DNA from: Nitrospira sp. ST-bin5
GTDB taxonomy: Bacteria > Nitrospirota > Nitrospiria > Nitrospirales > Nitrospiraceae
Direction: 5' to 3'
DNA length: 64,000 bases
Assembly (NCBI GenBank): GCA_002083555.1
Contig: MSXN01000001.1
Coordinates: 124,001 to 188,000 of the forward strand
In this document: in pieces, positions 42,878 through 51,388 of the stretch
How the letters are laid out: the number at the start of each line of letters is the position of its first letter
How positions within the stretch are numbered: the first letter of the stretch is position 1
The notes under the pieces: generated by a model
The model's input: only the letters and a program-made list of their open reading frames with translations
The model's database searches: none
Told to the model about the DNA's origin: nothing
Position numbers and translations under genes: made by a program

Positions 42878-43903
42878 TCATACGGCCGATTCGACCACTG
42901 CGCGCTGATTTGCGCGCGTTGAAATGAGATCAAGAATGCGGCTGACCGATCCCTCCATAGTGACATCCTGGGTAATCAGTCGATGGGCCCGCTCGTTGAT
43001 GGCAGCTCGCTCCGCATCGTGAGCGAGGTAGTACCGAATGGTCTCCGGCATCTCGCCTATCGAGGAACTCACAAAATGCCGTCCGGCCACAAACGGGTCT
43101 GGTCGGTAGATCGGTTCGGATATGACGAGCGCCTTGTTCGCCATCCCCAGGATCAAACGGAGATCGGGAAACTCCCCCGGAGTCCTGGCCAGGTTGAGCA
43201 TGATCTTCGTCCGGTTCAACAATTTCGTCCGCTCTTCTCCCCAACAGCTCGGATCAACGTAACTGCCTGCGGCCTCTATCTGAATTCCTTTCTTACGCAA
43301 ACCGCGCAAAAGTCGATTCCGCCGGGGAACATCCTGGGCGCCAAGAAACAACACCTCAATGTCCCTGGGCAATCCCAAATCGCGACCATATGAAGGCTCG
43401 TAGCCGAGGGGCACCCAGTCAGCCGCAATGCCTCGCTCAGATAGAAACCCGCAGCGCCCCAATGTAGCCGCCACGAGCACATCCGGAATCCCCTCCTTCA
43501 CCCAACGACGCAAGACGAGATAGTTCGTGTAGACATCCGTTGCATTGGAATCGCGAAGCACACACTTTGCCGCTTCCCACCAATTCAGTCGCGGCCAGGG
43601 CAAACCGGCGGCCCTGGGAGGCGGCAGCGGCTCCGTATGCCACAGCACGACCAGCGGGCGTTGCGCGCGAGGCATGGCCGTCAGCTGTGCATAGAGGCCC
43701 GGATACCAATTGGTATTTCCCCAGATCCACACCACGCTCTCCGCGGAAAATTCCGCCGGTCCATCTTGTATCTGAGTCACCTCATGTCCGGCCTGCTCAA
43801 GAATCGACGTCACCATATGGCGTGTCCCGAAATTGGCCGTAAAGCCCCGGTAGCAGAAGGTGATGGCCCTCTTATGGCCGGCATCCTGTACGCGATTCTT
43901 CAT
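42878..43903 (-). CDS. GT-B glycosyltransferase, CgeB-like
   Basis: 341-aa protein of the CgeB/spore-protein-like glycosyltransferase group. The C-terminal half carries VLFLGAQDVPRRNRLLRGLRKKG, LNRTKIMLNLARTPGEFPDLRLILGMANKALVISE and a last helix. This is the pattern in which a conserved R/E pair binds the nucleotide sugar. The N-terminal half is a less conserved Rossmann domain (ITFCYRGFTANFGTRH). Start overlaps the oxidoreductase stop by 4 nt (ATGA). Substrate unknown. Confidence 0.72.
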   Translation of the reverse strand: MKNRVQDAGHKRAITFCYRGFTANFGTRHMVTSILEQAGHEVTQIQDGPAEFSAESVVWIWGNTNWYPGLYAQLTAMPRAQRPLVVLWHTEPLPPPRAAGLPWPRLNWWEAAKCVLRDSNATDVYTNYLVLRRWVKEGIPDVLVAATLGRCGFLSERGIAADWVPLGYEPSYGRDLGLPRDIEVLFLGAQDVPRRNRLLRGLRKKGIQIEAAGSYVDPSCWGEERTKLLNRTKIMLNLARTPGEFPDLRLILGMANKALVISEPIYRPDPFVAGRHFVSSSIGEMPETIRYYLAHDAERAAINERAHRLITQDVTMEGSVSRILDLISTRANQRAVVESAV

Positions 43904-44997
43904 GGACCTTCCCCACTGTCCAGCTTCCGCTCTGTGCCAAGAGACCCGAATAGATGGCTGAACCTCCCATCCACGACCCGGCCCGTCCTTGCAGACTCTT
44001 CCGCTGCCTCGATCACCTCCAGACTGCGGTAGCCGTCCATCAAATCAGGAGACGAGGCCTGCTGGCCTTGCACAGCGGAGACAAAGGCCTGCAACGAGCG
44101 CTGGTACGACGGCTCATGCCAGGGGGATCGCCATTTTTGCCATCCATAGTACGCTGCAGAGGGTGAGGTCAGGATGTGTGCGATGCGACTGACGCGAGTC
44201 GACTGACGGTTTGATGCGGTAAGTTCGACGCTCAAGGAACGATATCGATCGACCGTGACGCTCCCCGTCTGTCCGTCGATTTCGAATCGGTCTTCATCCT
44301 GCGCGCAGAGAGAGAAGCTGGATCGCACCTTCAGCCCGTCGGTCAGTTGCAACTCAAGAGAGGCCGTGTCCTGGTCCGTTCTGCAGGAATCAATGTCCGC
44401 CTGCACGGCCTGAATTTCCTGCTGAAACAGGAACCGAATGAGATCGATATGATGGGAAGCGAGGTCAAGCAAGACTCCCCCGCCGGTTGAACGGTGCTGT
44501 TTCCAAGCCGGCATCTCGCGAGGCGGAGTTGAGAACACCGAACGGACTTCGACCAGTCGTCCGAGGCGGCCTGCATGAATGTGACACCGCGCCGCTTCAT
44601 GGAGCGCATTGAAGCGATAATTGAACCCGACCATTCCTACGACGCCAGATTTTGTCCAGGCCTGTATCACGCGATCGGCCTCGAGCACGCTTGTTGCGAT
44701 CGGTTTTTCGAGATAGACGTGTTTGCCCTGTTGCATGGCTGCGATCGCTACCTCAGCATGGGATGCGGTCGGCACACTCACAATGACCGCATCGAGGTCT
44801 CGCATCTTCAGCAGGTCGCGATAGTCCGCATGGGGTTGAGCCGTCGGTACACATCGACCGGCTTCTTGCCGGCGGGCGGAATCAGGGTCTGCAAACGCGA
44901 CGAGCTCCACTCCCGATAAGCGCCGCAGGATCGGCAGATGCACCGCCTGCGCAAACCAGCCGCAGCCGATGACGCCGACTCTAAGGGGATTTCGCAT
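43900..44997 (-). CDS. Gfo/Idh/MocA family NAD(P)-dependent sugar oxidoreductase
   Basis: 365-aa enzyme with a Rossmann start RVGVIGCGWFAQAVHLPIL, the family lysine motif YLEKPIATSV (K of EKP about residue 92) and the second-domain STGGGVLLDLASHHIDLIRFLF, where the catalytic histidine region lies. Such enzymes oxidise or reduce sugar-nucleotide C3 or similar positions and here could make a modified sugar for the glycan. Start at ATG 44997 by domain fit, with GAGGAG upstream; a TTG at 45021 is possible. Confidence 0.87.
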   Translation of the reverse strand: MRNPLRVGVIGCGWFAQAVHLPILRRLSGVELVAFADPDSARRQEAGRCVPTAQPHADYRDLLKMRDLDAVIVSVPTASHAEVAIAAMQQGKHVYLEKPIATSVLEADRVIQAWTKSGVVGMVGFNYRFNALHEAARCHIHAGRLGRLVEVRSVFSTPPREMPAWKQHRSTGGGVLLDLASHHIDLIRFLFQQEIQAVQADIDSCRTDQDTASLELQLTDGLKVRSSFSLCAQDEDRFEIDGQTGSVTVDRYRSLSVELTASNRQSTRVSRIAHILTSPSAAYYGWQKWRSPWHEPSYQRSLQAFVSAVQGQQASSPDLMDGYRSLEVIEAAEESARTGRVVDGRFSHLFGSLGTERKLDSGEGP

Positions 44998-45013
44998 ATA
45001 CGACACGACTCCT

Positions 45014-45976
45014 CTACGCAAGCTGCTGCGGGCTGTTGCCTGGTCCCAAAATATAACCGACGAATTCGCCTACGGCGTGGCAGGTCACAACCAGAGCTGT
45101 AAGCGGCAAACTCGTTAAGGCCGGTCTCAGCAATCGCCGCTTACGAATCACCGGGCCAATGGTGGTCCATAATAGATACACCGGCAAAATGACGCAGCCT
45201 CCGATTCGCATGAGCCGCTCCATCCCTGACATCCGTTGGAGGCGGAACCCTGCAATCGACCGGCCATTGTGGAAATGGGCCGAGAACGTTCCCCAGAATC
45301 CCCATGTCTGGTTATGCGATACGATCAGCCGATCGTCCGCAATCAGGGTCTCCCCCTGTTCGTGCAATTGACGATTGAATAAGAATTCCATCATGCCGAG
45401 TTGAGACATCTTCTGTGGAACAACCCGCCGCTTGTACGAGATGTTGGCCTGCAAAGAAATGGCTGGTTGTCTGCCCGTCTCAATCGGTGCAGTGAATGGT
45501 CCGAAGACGATGAGAAAATTGGCCCAGTCAATGAGTCGATCGGTCGCACCGTTCTCGACGACCCCGCCGATCGCTGCGGCTTCCGGGTGCGCGTCGTGTG
45601 CCTTGAGGATTTGTGTGCACCAAGTGGGCGAGACAGTACAGTGATCCTCGGTGACCGCCACGACGTCGCCGACTGCTTGTGTCATTGCAAGTTCGCGCAG
45701 GGAAAATACCGACCCGCCGGGCCATGTGATCCACTTCACTTCCGGGTAGCGCTCAGCCACATTGGGCGGCAACCCCTGACCGTGCCCATCTCCCACCAAT
45801 ACTTCCGCACCGACCGCCTGAGCCTGGTCGTGAAGCGAATCCAGGCACGGTTTGATCTCCGGCCAGGCTTTGGTTGTCGCGATGACAACGGACAGGGGGA
45901 GCCTGGCCCCATGATCCCCTTCCGTCGTCCGCATGCCTGCCGTCCGGTCAGTCGCCACATTCATCCGTGGCCTCAT
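45014..45976 (-). CDS. GT2 glycosyltransferase with EDH in place of DXD
   Basis: 320-aa GT-A enzyme. It begins PLSVVIATTKAWPEIKPCL with VLVGDGHGQG as nucleotide site, and the metal motif is VAVTEDHCTVSP. WANFLIVFGPF and SYKRRVVPQKMSQLG follow; the C-terminus is hydrophobic and ends GEFVGYILGPGN. Shares EDH and the terminal GE(F/M)(V/I)GY phrase with the 40956-41957 product, so the two look like paralogues. ATG 45976 overlaps the upstream GT4 stop by 4 nt; a later ATG at 45964 is an alternative. Confidence 0.8.
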   Translation of the reverse strand: MRPRMNVATDRTAGMRTTEGDHGARLPLSVVIATTKAWPEIKPCLDSLHDQAQAVGAEVLVGDGHGQGLPPNVAERYPEVKWITWPGGSVFSLRELAMTQAVGDVVAVTEDHCTVSPTWCTQILKAHDAHPEAAAIGGVVENGATDRLIDWANFLIVFGPFTAPIETGRQPAISLQANISYKRRVVPQKMSQLGMMEFLFNRQLHEQGETLIADDRLIVSHNQTWGFWGTFSAHFHNGRSIAGFRLQRMSGMERLMRIGGCVILPVYLLWTTIGPVIRKRRLLRPALTSLPLTALVVTCHAVGEFVGYILGPGNSPQQLA

Positions 45977-47115
45977 CCTCGCGCCATTTCCATGGCCGCT
46001 TGATAGCTCTTCACCGTCTCCCTCGCGGTCTGCTCCCACCGGTATTGGCGTGCCTGCTCCAATCCCTGTCCTTGCCGTTTGGCCCGCAGCGTATCGTCGG
46101 TCAGCAGACGTTGCATCGCATCGGTCAGCCCCGCGATGTCGTCCGGGGCAACGAGTTCAGCCGCACGCTCGAGATTCTCGGCCAGCGATGAAGACCTGGT
46201 GCTGATCACCGGCACGCCGCATGCCATGGCCTCCAGCGGGGGAAACCCGAAGCCTTCGTGGAGAGAGGGATAGACAAACAGTCTGGCACCTGCATACACA
46301 GCGGGAAGATCCTTCTGATCCACATAGCCAGCGAGGTGTACTCTCCCCCGCAAAGCCGGCACTTGGATCTGTTTCAGCAGTGCCTCATACCCCCAGCCCA
46401 ACTTACCGGCCAGCACGAGGTGCTCTTTGATGGCACCTGCCTCGACAAGCCGTCGATAACTATCGACCAAAGCCGGAAGGTTCTTGCGCGGCTCAAGCGT
46501 GCCGACATACAGGATGTAGGGCTGCGGCAGCTTCAATCGCGCGACGACTTCCCGAACCGAGGCAGGGTCACAGAGTCGAAACTCCTCCCCGATCCCCGGA
46601 ACGGTCACGTGAATGCGATCCGGCTGAAGATCAGGAAGAAATTCCAAAATCGCTTGCCGTGTGGCCCGGGAGGGGACCACCACCGCGTCCGCTCTCCTGA
46701 GACTGGCCAGCACCATTCGCCGATACAACCAGCTTCGACGCAACGCAATATGACAATGTGGATGCGAGAACGACGTCATGTCGTGGACCGTCAACACATG
46801 CCGCGCTGACCCTCGCAGATAGGGCATGATGAACGACGGGGAATGCACAACGTCCGCCTTCCAGCCGGAGGCAGCGACAGGCAACATGACCTGCTGAGAG
46901 ATAAGGCGGAGCAGTCGAGGCCGTGCACTGAGGGATGTGTGTGAAAAATTCCCGGGAAGGTTGTTGGTAAAGATGCGGCGATCCTCATGATTATGGCAAA
47001 TCCTGTACTGGTTGGTTCGATCGACTTTCGCGAGGTTCGACACCAACTGTTTCATGTACGTGTCTATCCCGGTCATCTGAGGAATGAACGCTGTAAAATC
47101 GATCGCGATTCTCAT
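45973..47115 (-). CDS. GT4 family glycosyltransferase (GT-B)
   Basis: 380-aa enzyme with the usual two Rossmann lobes. The N-terminal lobe opens MRIAIDFTAFIPQMTGIDTYMKQL and includes VHSPSFIMPYLRG. The C-terminal lobe has ILYVGTLEPRKNLPALVDSYRRL, a KLGWGYEALL phrase and the E-x7-E motif LHEGFGFPPLEAMACGVPVI. Retaining sugar transfer from a nucleotide sugar is expected. Start at 47115 by domain fit; the frame is open for 30 more codons. It is closely packed with the EDH-type GT2. Confidence 0.9.
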   Translation of the reverse strand: MRIAIDFTAFIPQMTGIDTYMKQLVSNLAKVDRTNQYRICHNHEDRRIFTNNLPGNFSHTSLSARPRLLRLISQQVMLPVAASGWKADVVHSPSFIMPYLRGSARHVLTVHDMTSFSHPHCHIALRRSWLYRRMVLASLRRADAVVVPSRATRQAILEFLPDLQPDRIHVTVPGIGEEFRLCDPASVREVVARLKLPQPYILYVGTLEPRKNLPALVDSYRRLVEAGAIKEHLVLAGKLGWGYEALLKQIQVPALRGRVHLAGYVDQKDLPAVYAGARLFVYPSLHEGFGFPPLEAMACGVPVISTRSSSLAENLERAAELVAPDDIAGLTDAMQRLLTDDTLRAKRQGQGLEQARQYRWEQTARETVKSYQAAMEMARG

Positions 47116-47137
47116 CCGTGAACCAGCCTCACTGTGC

Positions 47138-48094
47138 TTACCGATACTGCGTCTCCACCATGCCGTGCCCACGGTACGCAGCCAGCATCCCGGGAATCTC
47201 GGCAACGTGCGTCACTACCGTCAGCGCCAAGGCCAGCGGGACCTCGTACCACCTCACGTGGTACTGCCGATAGCATCGAAGGCAGGCCCGGACACTATCG
47301 AAGGTTTTTCCGGCCACAATCAGCGGGATTGCAGCGGCACCGGCGCGAATGAGCCGGGCATACGGCAGCCGCGCGTCGCGCAGCCGGGTAATGATCGTGC
47401 TATACCCGTGATTACGCCGGATATCCCATTCCATCGGCCACCCTTCAAAATCATGCACCACCACTAATCCCGGCTCAAACCACAAACGCGCGCCGTCTCG
47501 AAGAAACGCCTCCGACTGGATCCGTGAGGCAAAGGCGCCAAGCCCGGCAGGAAGCGGGTGGCGGCGATAGATGTCGCGGCGGAAGGCGGCGGCGTTGCCG
47601 GAAATAAAGCGCGTGAGCCCAGCTCGACCCGGGTCGAGATACGATCGCGACAGCAGACCCAGTATCCGCTCCATGCGTGACCGGCCCGGGTACAAGGTCC
47701 TGGCGCTGACAGCCGCGGCGTCGGGATGTTCGGCAAGGGCGGCGCGGAGCACCCGCAGCCATGTGCGTCCCGGAATACAGTCGGCATCGACAATCGCCAG
47801 CCAGTCCCCGGTCGCCATTTCGGCGGCCCGATTCTTCAATTCATACGAAGACTCCGCATCGACATACAGAACCTTCATATTGGGAATTATCCCCGACACG
47901 TCATCCGGGACCCTGCCTTCAAGCCGGGCCGACTCGACGAGGATGAACTCCTCGACAGGCGGTCCCTCCTGCTCCGCCCATGCCCGGAGCGCTCGCCGGA
48001 GGTCCTCCCACGATTTCTCCTCACCTGCCGCGTAGTCGGAAACCACAATCACAGAAAGCTTCGCCATCGTCGCGTCCGTTGTCTCTCGTGCCAT
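47138..48094 (-). CDS. GT2 glycosyltransferase with C-terminal hydrophobic region
   Basis: 318-aa GT-A enzyme. N-terminus KLSVIVVSDYAAGEEKSW, DXD as IVDADCIPGRTWLRVL, acceptor region FISGNAAAFRRDIYRRHPL, and late QSEAFLRDGARLWFEPGLVV. A hydrophobic region follows (about 245-305). Start at ATG 48094 is supported by GGAGG seven bases upstream; ATG 48067 is the other choice. It is similar in layout to the two EDH-type enzymes but keeps a DAD motif. Confidence 0.82.
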   Translation of the reverse strand: MARETTDATMAKLSVIVVSDYAAGEEKSWEDLRRALRAWAEQEGPPVEEFILVESARLEGRVPDDVSGIIPNMKVLYVDAESSYELKNRAAEMATGDWLAIVDADCIPGRTWLRVLRAALAEHPDAAAVSARTLYPGRSRMERILGLLSRSYLDPGRAGLTRFISGNAAAFRRDIYRRHPLPAGLGAFASRIQSEAFLRDGARLWFEPGLVVVHDFEGWPMEWDIRRNHGYSTIITRLRDARLPYARLIRAGAAAIPLIVAGKTFDSVRACLRCYRQYHVRWYEVPLALALTVVTHVAEIPGMLAAYRGHGMVETQYR

Positions 48095-48152
48095 ACTATC
48101 GCCTCCTTCAAATAACCCAAGCCTCTTCGTGACAGCCTCTCAAGCTCCGGCC

Positions 48153-49388
48153 TCACACACCCTCTCTGTCCCTTCCGCCCTGCAGTGCAATGCACGAGCC
48201 GACAGACGCCGCGCCCAACAATGACGGCGCGGGCGGTGAGGGGACTCCGGTGAATGTGTTGCGCGCATCGGTCCCTCGCAGAATATCCCGCACAAACCGT
48301 TGCAATTTTCCAGAATGCTGCTCGACGCTAAATTGCTCGCACAGTTGCTCAGAAGGCCTCTGATCAGCCAATTGCTCTGCGCCGGGCGAATCCAAGAAGC
48401 CCGCCCAATTCTCCGCCTCATCGAGAACGACAATGCCCGGCCCTGATGCACAGGCGAGGCCACTCGCGGCCTGGGTCGTGGCAAGCACCGGCATTCGATT
48501 ATGCAGACTCTCCGCAAGCTTGATATTGACGCCGGCGCCCACATGAGTCGGGCAGACCATGATATCGGCATGACTCCATACCGTAGCCAAATCGCGCACC
48601 ATTCCGTGACGAACAACGCCTTCACGAACCGCTATCCGCTCACTCCCCCGGCCAAATACGTGAACCTCCAACGGACGACGTACGCGAGGCAGAACTTCCG
48701 CCATCAACCACGCCCAGTTGTGCCGATTGGGCCACCAGGAAAAATCCGCCAGATATCCGAGACGCAATGCACCACCGGACCGGGGAACACGGGAGAACGG
48801 GCATGTGGTAAACAGCGGCGGCAGGTGGATCGCTCGCAGGTTGGGCAGGCGGGCTCTGGCCCACGCCCTTTCGCTTGCTGACACAAAGACAACTCCTCCA
48901 GCCCTGCGGAAGCCATCAACTTCAAACCGCTGCTGCTTGGCGACTTCGCGGCTGAGCAAAGGCGAAAGGAATCGGTTGGCGGCGAGTTGCTGGTCCAGCA
49001 GCTGATGCTCCAGATTATGCGCCACCACCACCGTGGGCAGGTGAGACGGGAGTTCCTCACGGACCCACAACATGTCGCCTCCGTTAATGAGCACCGCGTC
49101 AAACCGGCGGGAGGAGACGGCTTCCCGAACCCTGATGCGCAACTCATGCCGGCGCGCAAACAAGACTTTTGCCGGCAGACTCGACATACAGGATTGAGCC
49201 AACGACAGGGCTTGACGGACGCGATGCCACGAACCGGGAGGCGCCTGCCGGGGCCCTACCAATTCCACATCAAACCGGTCCGTCCCGTTTCGTAGCGCTG
49301 CCACGAGGCCACGGGTGTAGGCCCCCGCCCCACCCGGGTGCGTGGCAGGGTCAACCAATGAGACCATGAGAATCTTTGCGGGAGCCAT
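48153..49388 (-). CDS. GT4-like glycosyltransferase (GT-B)
   Basis: 411-aa GT-B protein. N-terminal KILMVSLVDPATHPGGAGAYTRGL and VVVAHNLEHQLLDQQL; C-terminal LRLGYLADFSWWPNRHNW, VHVFGRGSERI, HADIMVCPTHVGAGVNIKLAE (the E-x7-E area is altered) and PVLATTQAASGL. The pattern is like WcaI/Gfs-type or teichuronic-type GT4 enzymes. The final 40 residues are proline-rich and variable. It lies 158 bp downstream of the flippase gene. Confidence 0.8.
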   Translation of the reverse strand: MAPAKILMVSLVDPATHPGGAGAYTRGLVAALRNGTDRFDVELVGPRQAPPGSWHRVRQALSLAQSCMSSLPAKVLFARRHELRIRVREAVSSRRFDAVLINGGDMLWVREELPSHLPTVVVAHNLEHQLLDQQLAANRFLSPLLSREVAKQQRFEVDGFRRAGGVVFVSASERAWARARLPNLRAIHLPPLFTTCPFSRVPRSGGALRLGYLADFSWWPNRHNWAWLMAEVLPRVRRPLEVHVFGRGSERIAVREGVVRHGMVRDLATVWSHADIMVCPTHVGAGVNIKLAESLHNRMPVLATTQAASGLACASGPGIVVLDEAENWAGFLDSPGAEQLADQRPSEQLCEQFSVEQHSGKLQRFVRDILRGTDARNTFTGVPSPPAPSLLGAASVGSCIALQGGRDREGV

Positions 49389-49546
49389 CAGTGCGTGCGC
49401 CCTCTATCCTGTGCCAAGTCCGAAAACCCTGACATCGTCCTTCGCCGGAGCATCCATAACAGTTGAATCATCAATCGCCCCTACAGCTCACCGTCTCCTC
49501 TGAGATCAACTGATCGATGAGGGACATTGCTCCGCTCCCTTTCGCC

Positions 49547-51013
49547 TTATCCGGCCTGGACCGGCGCTATCTTTCGCCCTAAGAACGACCGCACGGCAGA
49601 AATTTCCCTGGAGCGAAACTCCCCGATCCACCAATAGCCGAGCAGGCTGATGACCCCGAGCAGCACCAGCTTGACAAACACGAGCAACCCGGGAGTCGGC
49701 CACCACAATGACACGGTCCCAACAACCAGACCGATCGCCAGACTCCGGATTACGGTTCCAACCGGCGGACACACCGTCCACAAGGCATACACACCGGCCC
49801 CTGCCGCGATCGCCCCAAAAGAGGAGACCACGACCGTTACCAAGGCGGCGCCCTGCTGCCCGAATCGGGGTATCAGAACGAGATGACCGGCCAATCCCAA
49901 CAGGACCAAAGGGCTCGTAAACATGATCGTTCTGGCCGGCAATCCCGCCGCCGTCATGATCGTGATCGACACCATCAACATCACATTCGAGACCGCTCCG
50001 ACAATCAGCAAGGCCAACAGCGGGCCGGCAGGGAGAAACGCGGCGCCGAACACGACTTGCACGATCTCCGGGGCCGCCCCGGCGATGATCGCCGCGATAG
50101 GAATGAGGAGCATCGTGACACGCATCGCATCACGCGCGAGTTCCCGCGCCTGCTCCTGTTGACTGTCCGCAAGCTGGCGACTCAATGTCGCGAGAAGCAG
50201 GGAGGAGAATGTCCAGGAGAACAATCCGGGCAAGAGCGAGAGGCTTTGAGCCGCACTATAGATACCGGCCTGCGCGGCCGTCCCTCCAAGAATTTTGAGC
50301 ATGAAGAGATCCATCCCGTTGAAGAAAATCAGACAGATCGAGGACAGAAATAACAGCGCGCCGTATCGCTGAATCGGGAGCGGCACCGGAGGTTGCTTGG
50401 CGAGCATCCCCGCTCCAAGGTACCAGCGACTGAGCAGAAGCTCTGCCAGCGACGAACCGATCACTCCCAGCACCGCTCCTGTCATGGAGAAACCGGCTTG
50501 GACAAGACCCATCACAAGAGTCATGCGGACCAGCCAGCGCCCGGCTCTGGCCGCCGCGCCGGCTCGGTAGTTCCTCCTTCCGATCAACACGTTTCGATAG
50601 GCTTGTCCGACACATAACAGGGGAATATCGAGCGCACACAGGCGGAGATAGAATGCCAAGTCCGGCTCTTTGAACAGCGCGCTGAGCGGTGCGGCAAGAA
50701 TCCAGATAAGGACCATCGCCCCCAGGCCAATCTTCAGACTGAGCCGGATCATCGTGGCGCCGACCGGTTTCCAATCGTCCGCCTCACCGACAAACTTGAT
50801 CGTCGCCTTTGTAAAAAAGGAGTTGATCGCGCTTTCGATCCAAATGATCGTGGTCAGCGTCAGAGCCAGTAACCCATAGCCCTGGGGACCAAGACGTCTC
50901 GTCAAGAAGCCCGTCGTAATAAGGGCCGTAAGCGGGAACAGCAACTCCGCCAGAAATATTCTGGCAGTCCCGTCCATCATGCGACGCCCCGTCGTCGTAG
51001 TCAGTAAGCTCAT
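49547..51013 (-). CDS. Wzx-type oligosaccharide flippase (MOP/polysaccharide biosynthesis family)
   Basis: 488-aa polytopic membrane protein with about 12-14 helices. The opening TARIFLAELLFPLTALITTGFLTRRLGPQGYG matches the usual start of Wzx/RfbX proteins, and the paired-bundle organisation is visible. Such proteins flip undecaprenyl-linked glycan units across the inner membrane. It is the one clear glycan exporter in this part of the locus. The C-terminus carries a short basic tail (EFRSREISAVRSFLGRKIA). Confidence 0.88.
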   Translation of the reverse strand: MSLLTTTTGRRMMDGTARIFLAELLFPLTALITTGFLTRRLGPQGYGLLALTLTTIIWIESAINSFFTKATIKFVGEADDWKPVGATMIRLSLKIGLGAMVLIWILAAPLSALFKEPDLAFYLRLCALDIPLLCVGQAYRNVLIGRRNYRAGAAARAGRWLVRMTLVMGLVQAGFSMTGAVLGVIGSSLAELLLSRWYLGAGMLAKQPPVPLPIQRYGALLFLSSICLIFFNGMDLFMLKILGGTAAQAGIYSAAQSLSLLPGLFSWTFSSLLLATLSRQLADSQQEQARELARDAMRVTMLLIPIAAIIAGAAPEIVQVVFGAAFLPAGPLLALLIVGAVSNVMLMVSITIMTAAGLPARTIMFTSPLVLLGLAGHLVLIPRFGQQGAALVTVVVSSFGAIAAGAGVYALWTVCPPVGTVIRSLAIGLVVGTVSLWWPTPGLLVFVKLVLLGVISLLGYWWIGEFRSREISAVRSFLGRKIAPVQAG

Positions 51014-51388
51014 TCCACCCTTTCAGACATCACGCATATAGGATGCTCCATCCCCTCAACAGACTCCGCTTCTTTGGCGGGAACCGGCGTGCCTCCCTTT
51101 GCCATCTGTCTACTTGATAGAGCCCAATGGGCGACCAGAGATTAAAGACCGCATGAGGACATGGATCAGTATAGAAACAAGGTGCCGGGTAGCCAATACC
51201 TCTTACTTCACTCTTCCCCTACCAAAGAGGGGCGAAGGAAACGAAGCATTGTGATGGCAGCCGTACGCCTAGGCAGAATTGTCTTTACGTGAGATAGAGC
51301 GCCCGACCATCTTCGTTGCCCCGGAACTCTATGGTTCGTCCTGAGCAGCATCAGGACGAACCAGATGGTCAGGCTCTGGAAGGATGAG
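51014..51388. other. Intergenic gap in the glycan locus
   Basis: 375 bp between the processive GT2 gene and the flippase gene on the same strand. The only structure seen is the hairpin at 51332-51363. No coding frame or clear promoter is convincing; a break of the operon into two units here is possible. Confidence 0.5.
51332..51363. repeat. Perfect 13-bp hairpin of REP-like sequence
   Basis: TGGTTCGTCCTGA and TCAGGACGAACCA form a perfect stem around GCAGCA, about 26 nt past the stop of the GT2 gene on the minus strand. There is no T-run, so it is not a classic terminator. The TTCGTCCTGAG core recalls widespread short palindromic repeats of bacterial genomes. Confidence 0.6.

Noticed and set aside
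51332..51363. Hairpin as an intrinsic terminator of the cellulose-synthase-like gene
   Set aside because: The stem is strong but no T-run follows on the minus strand; kept as a REP-like repeat instead.
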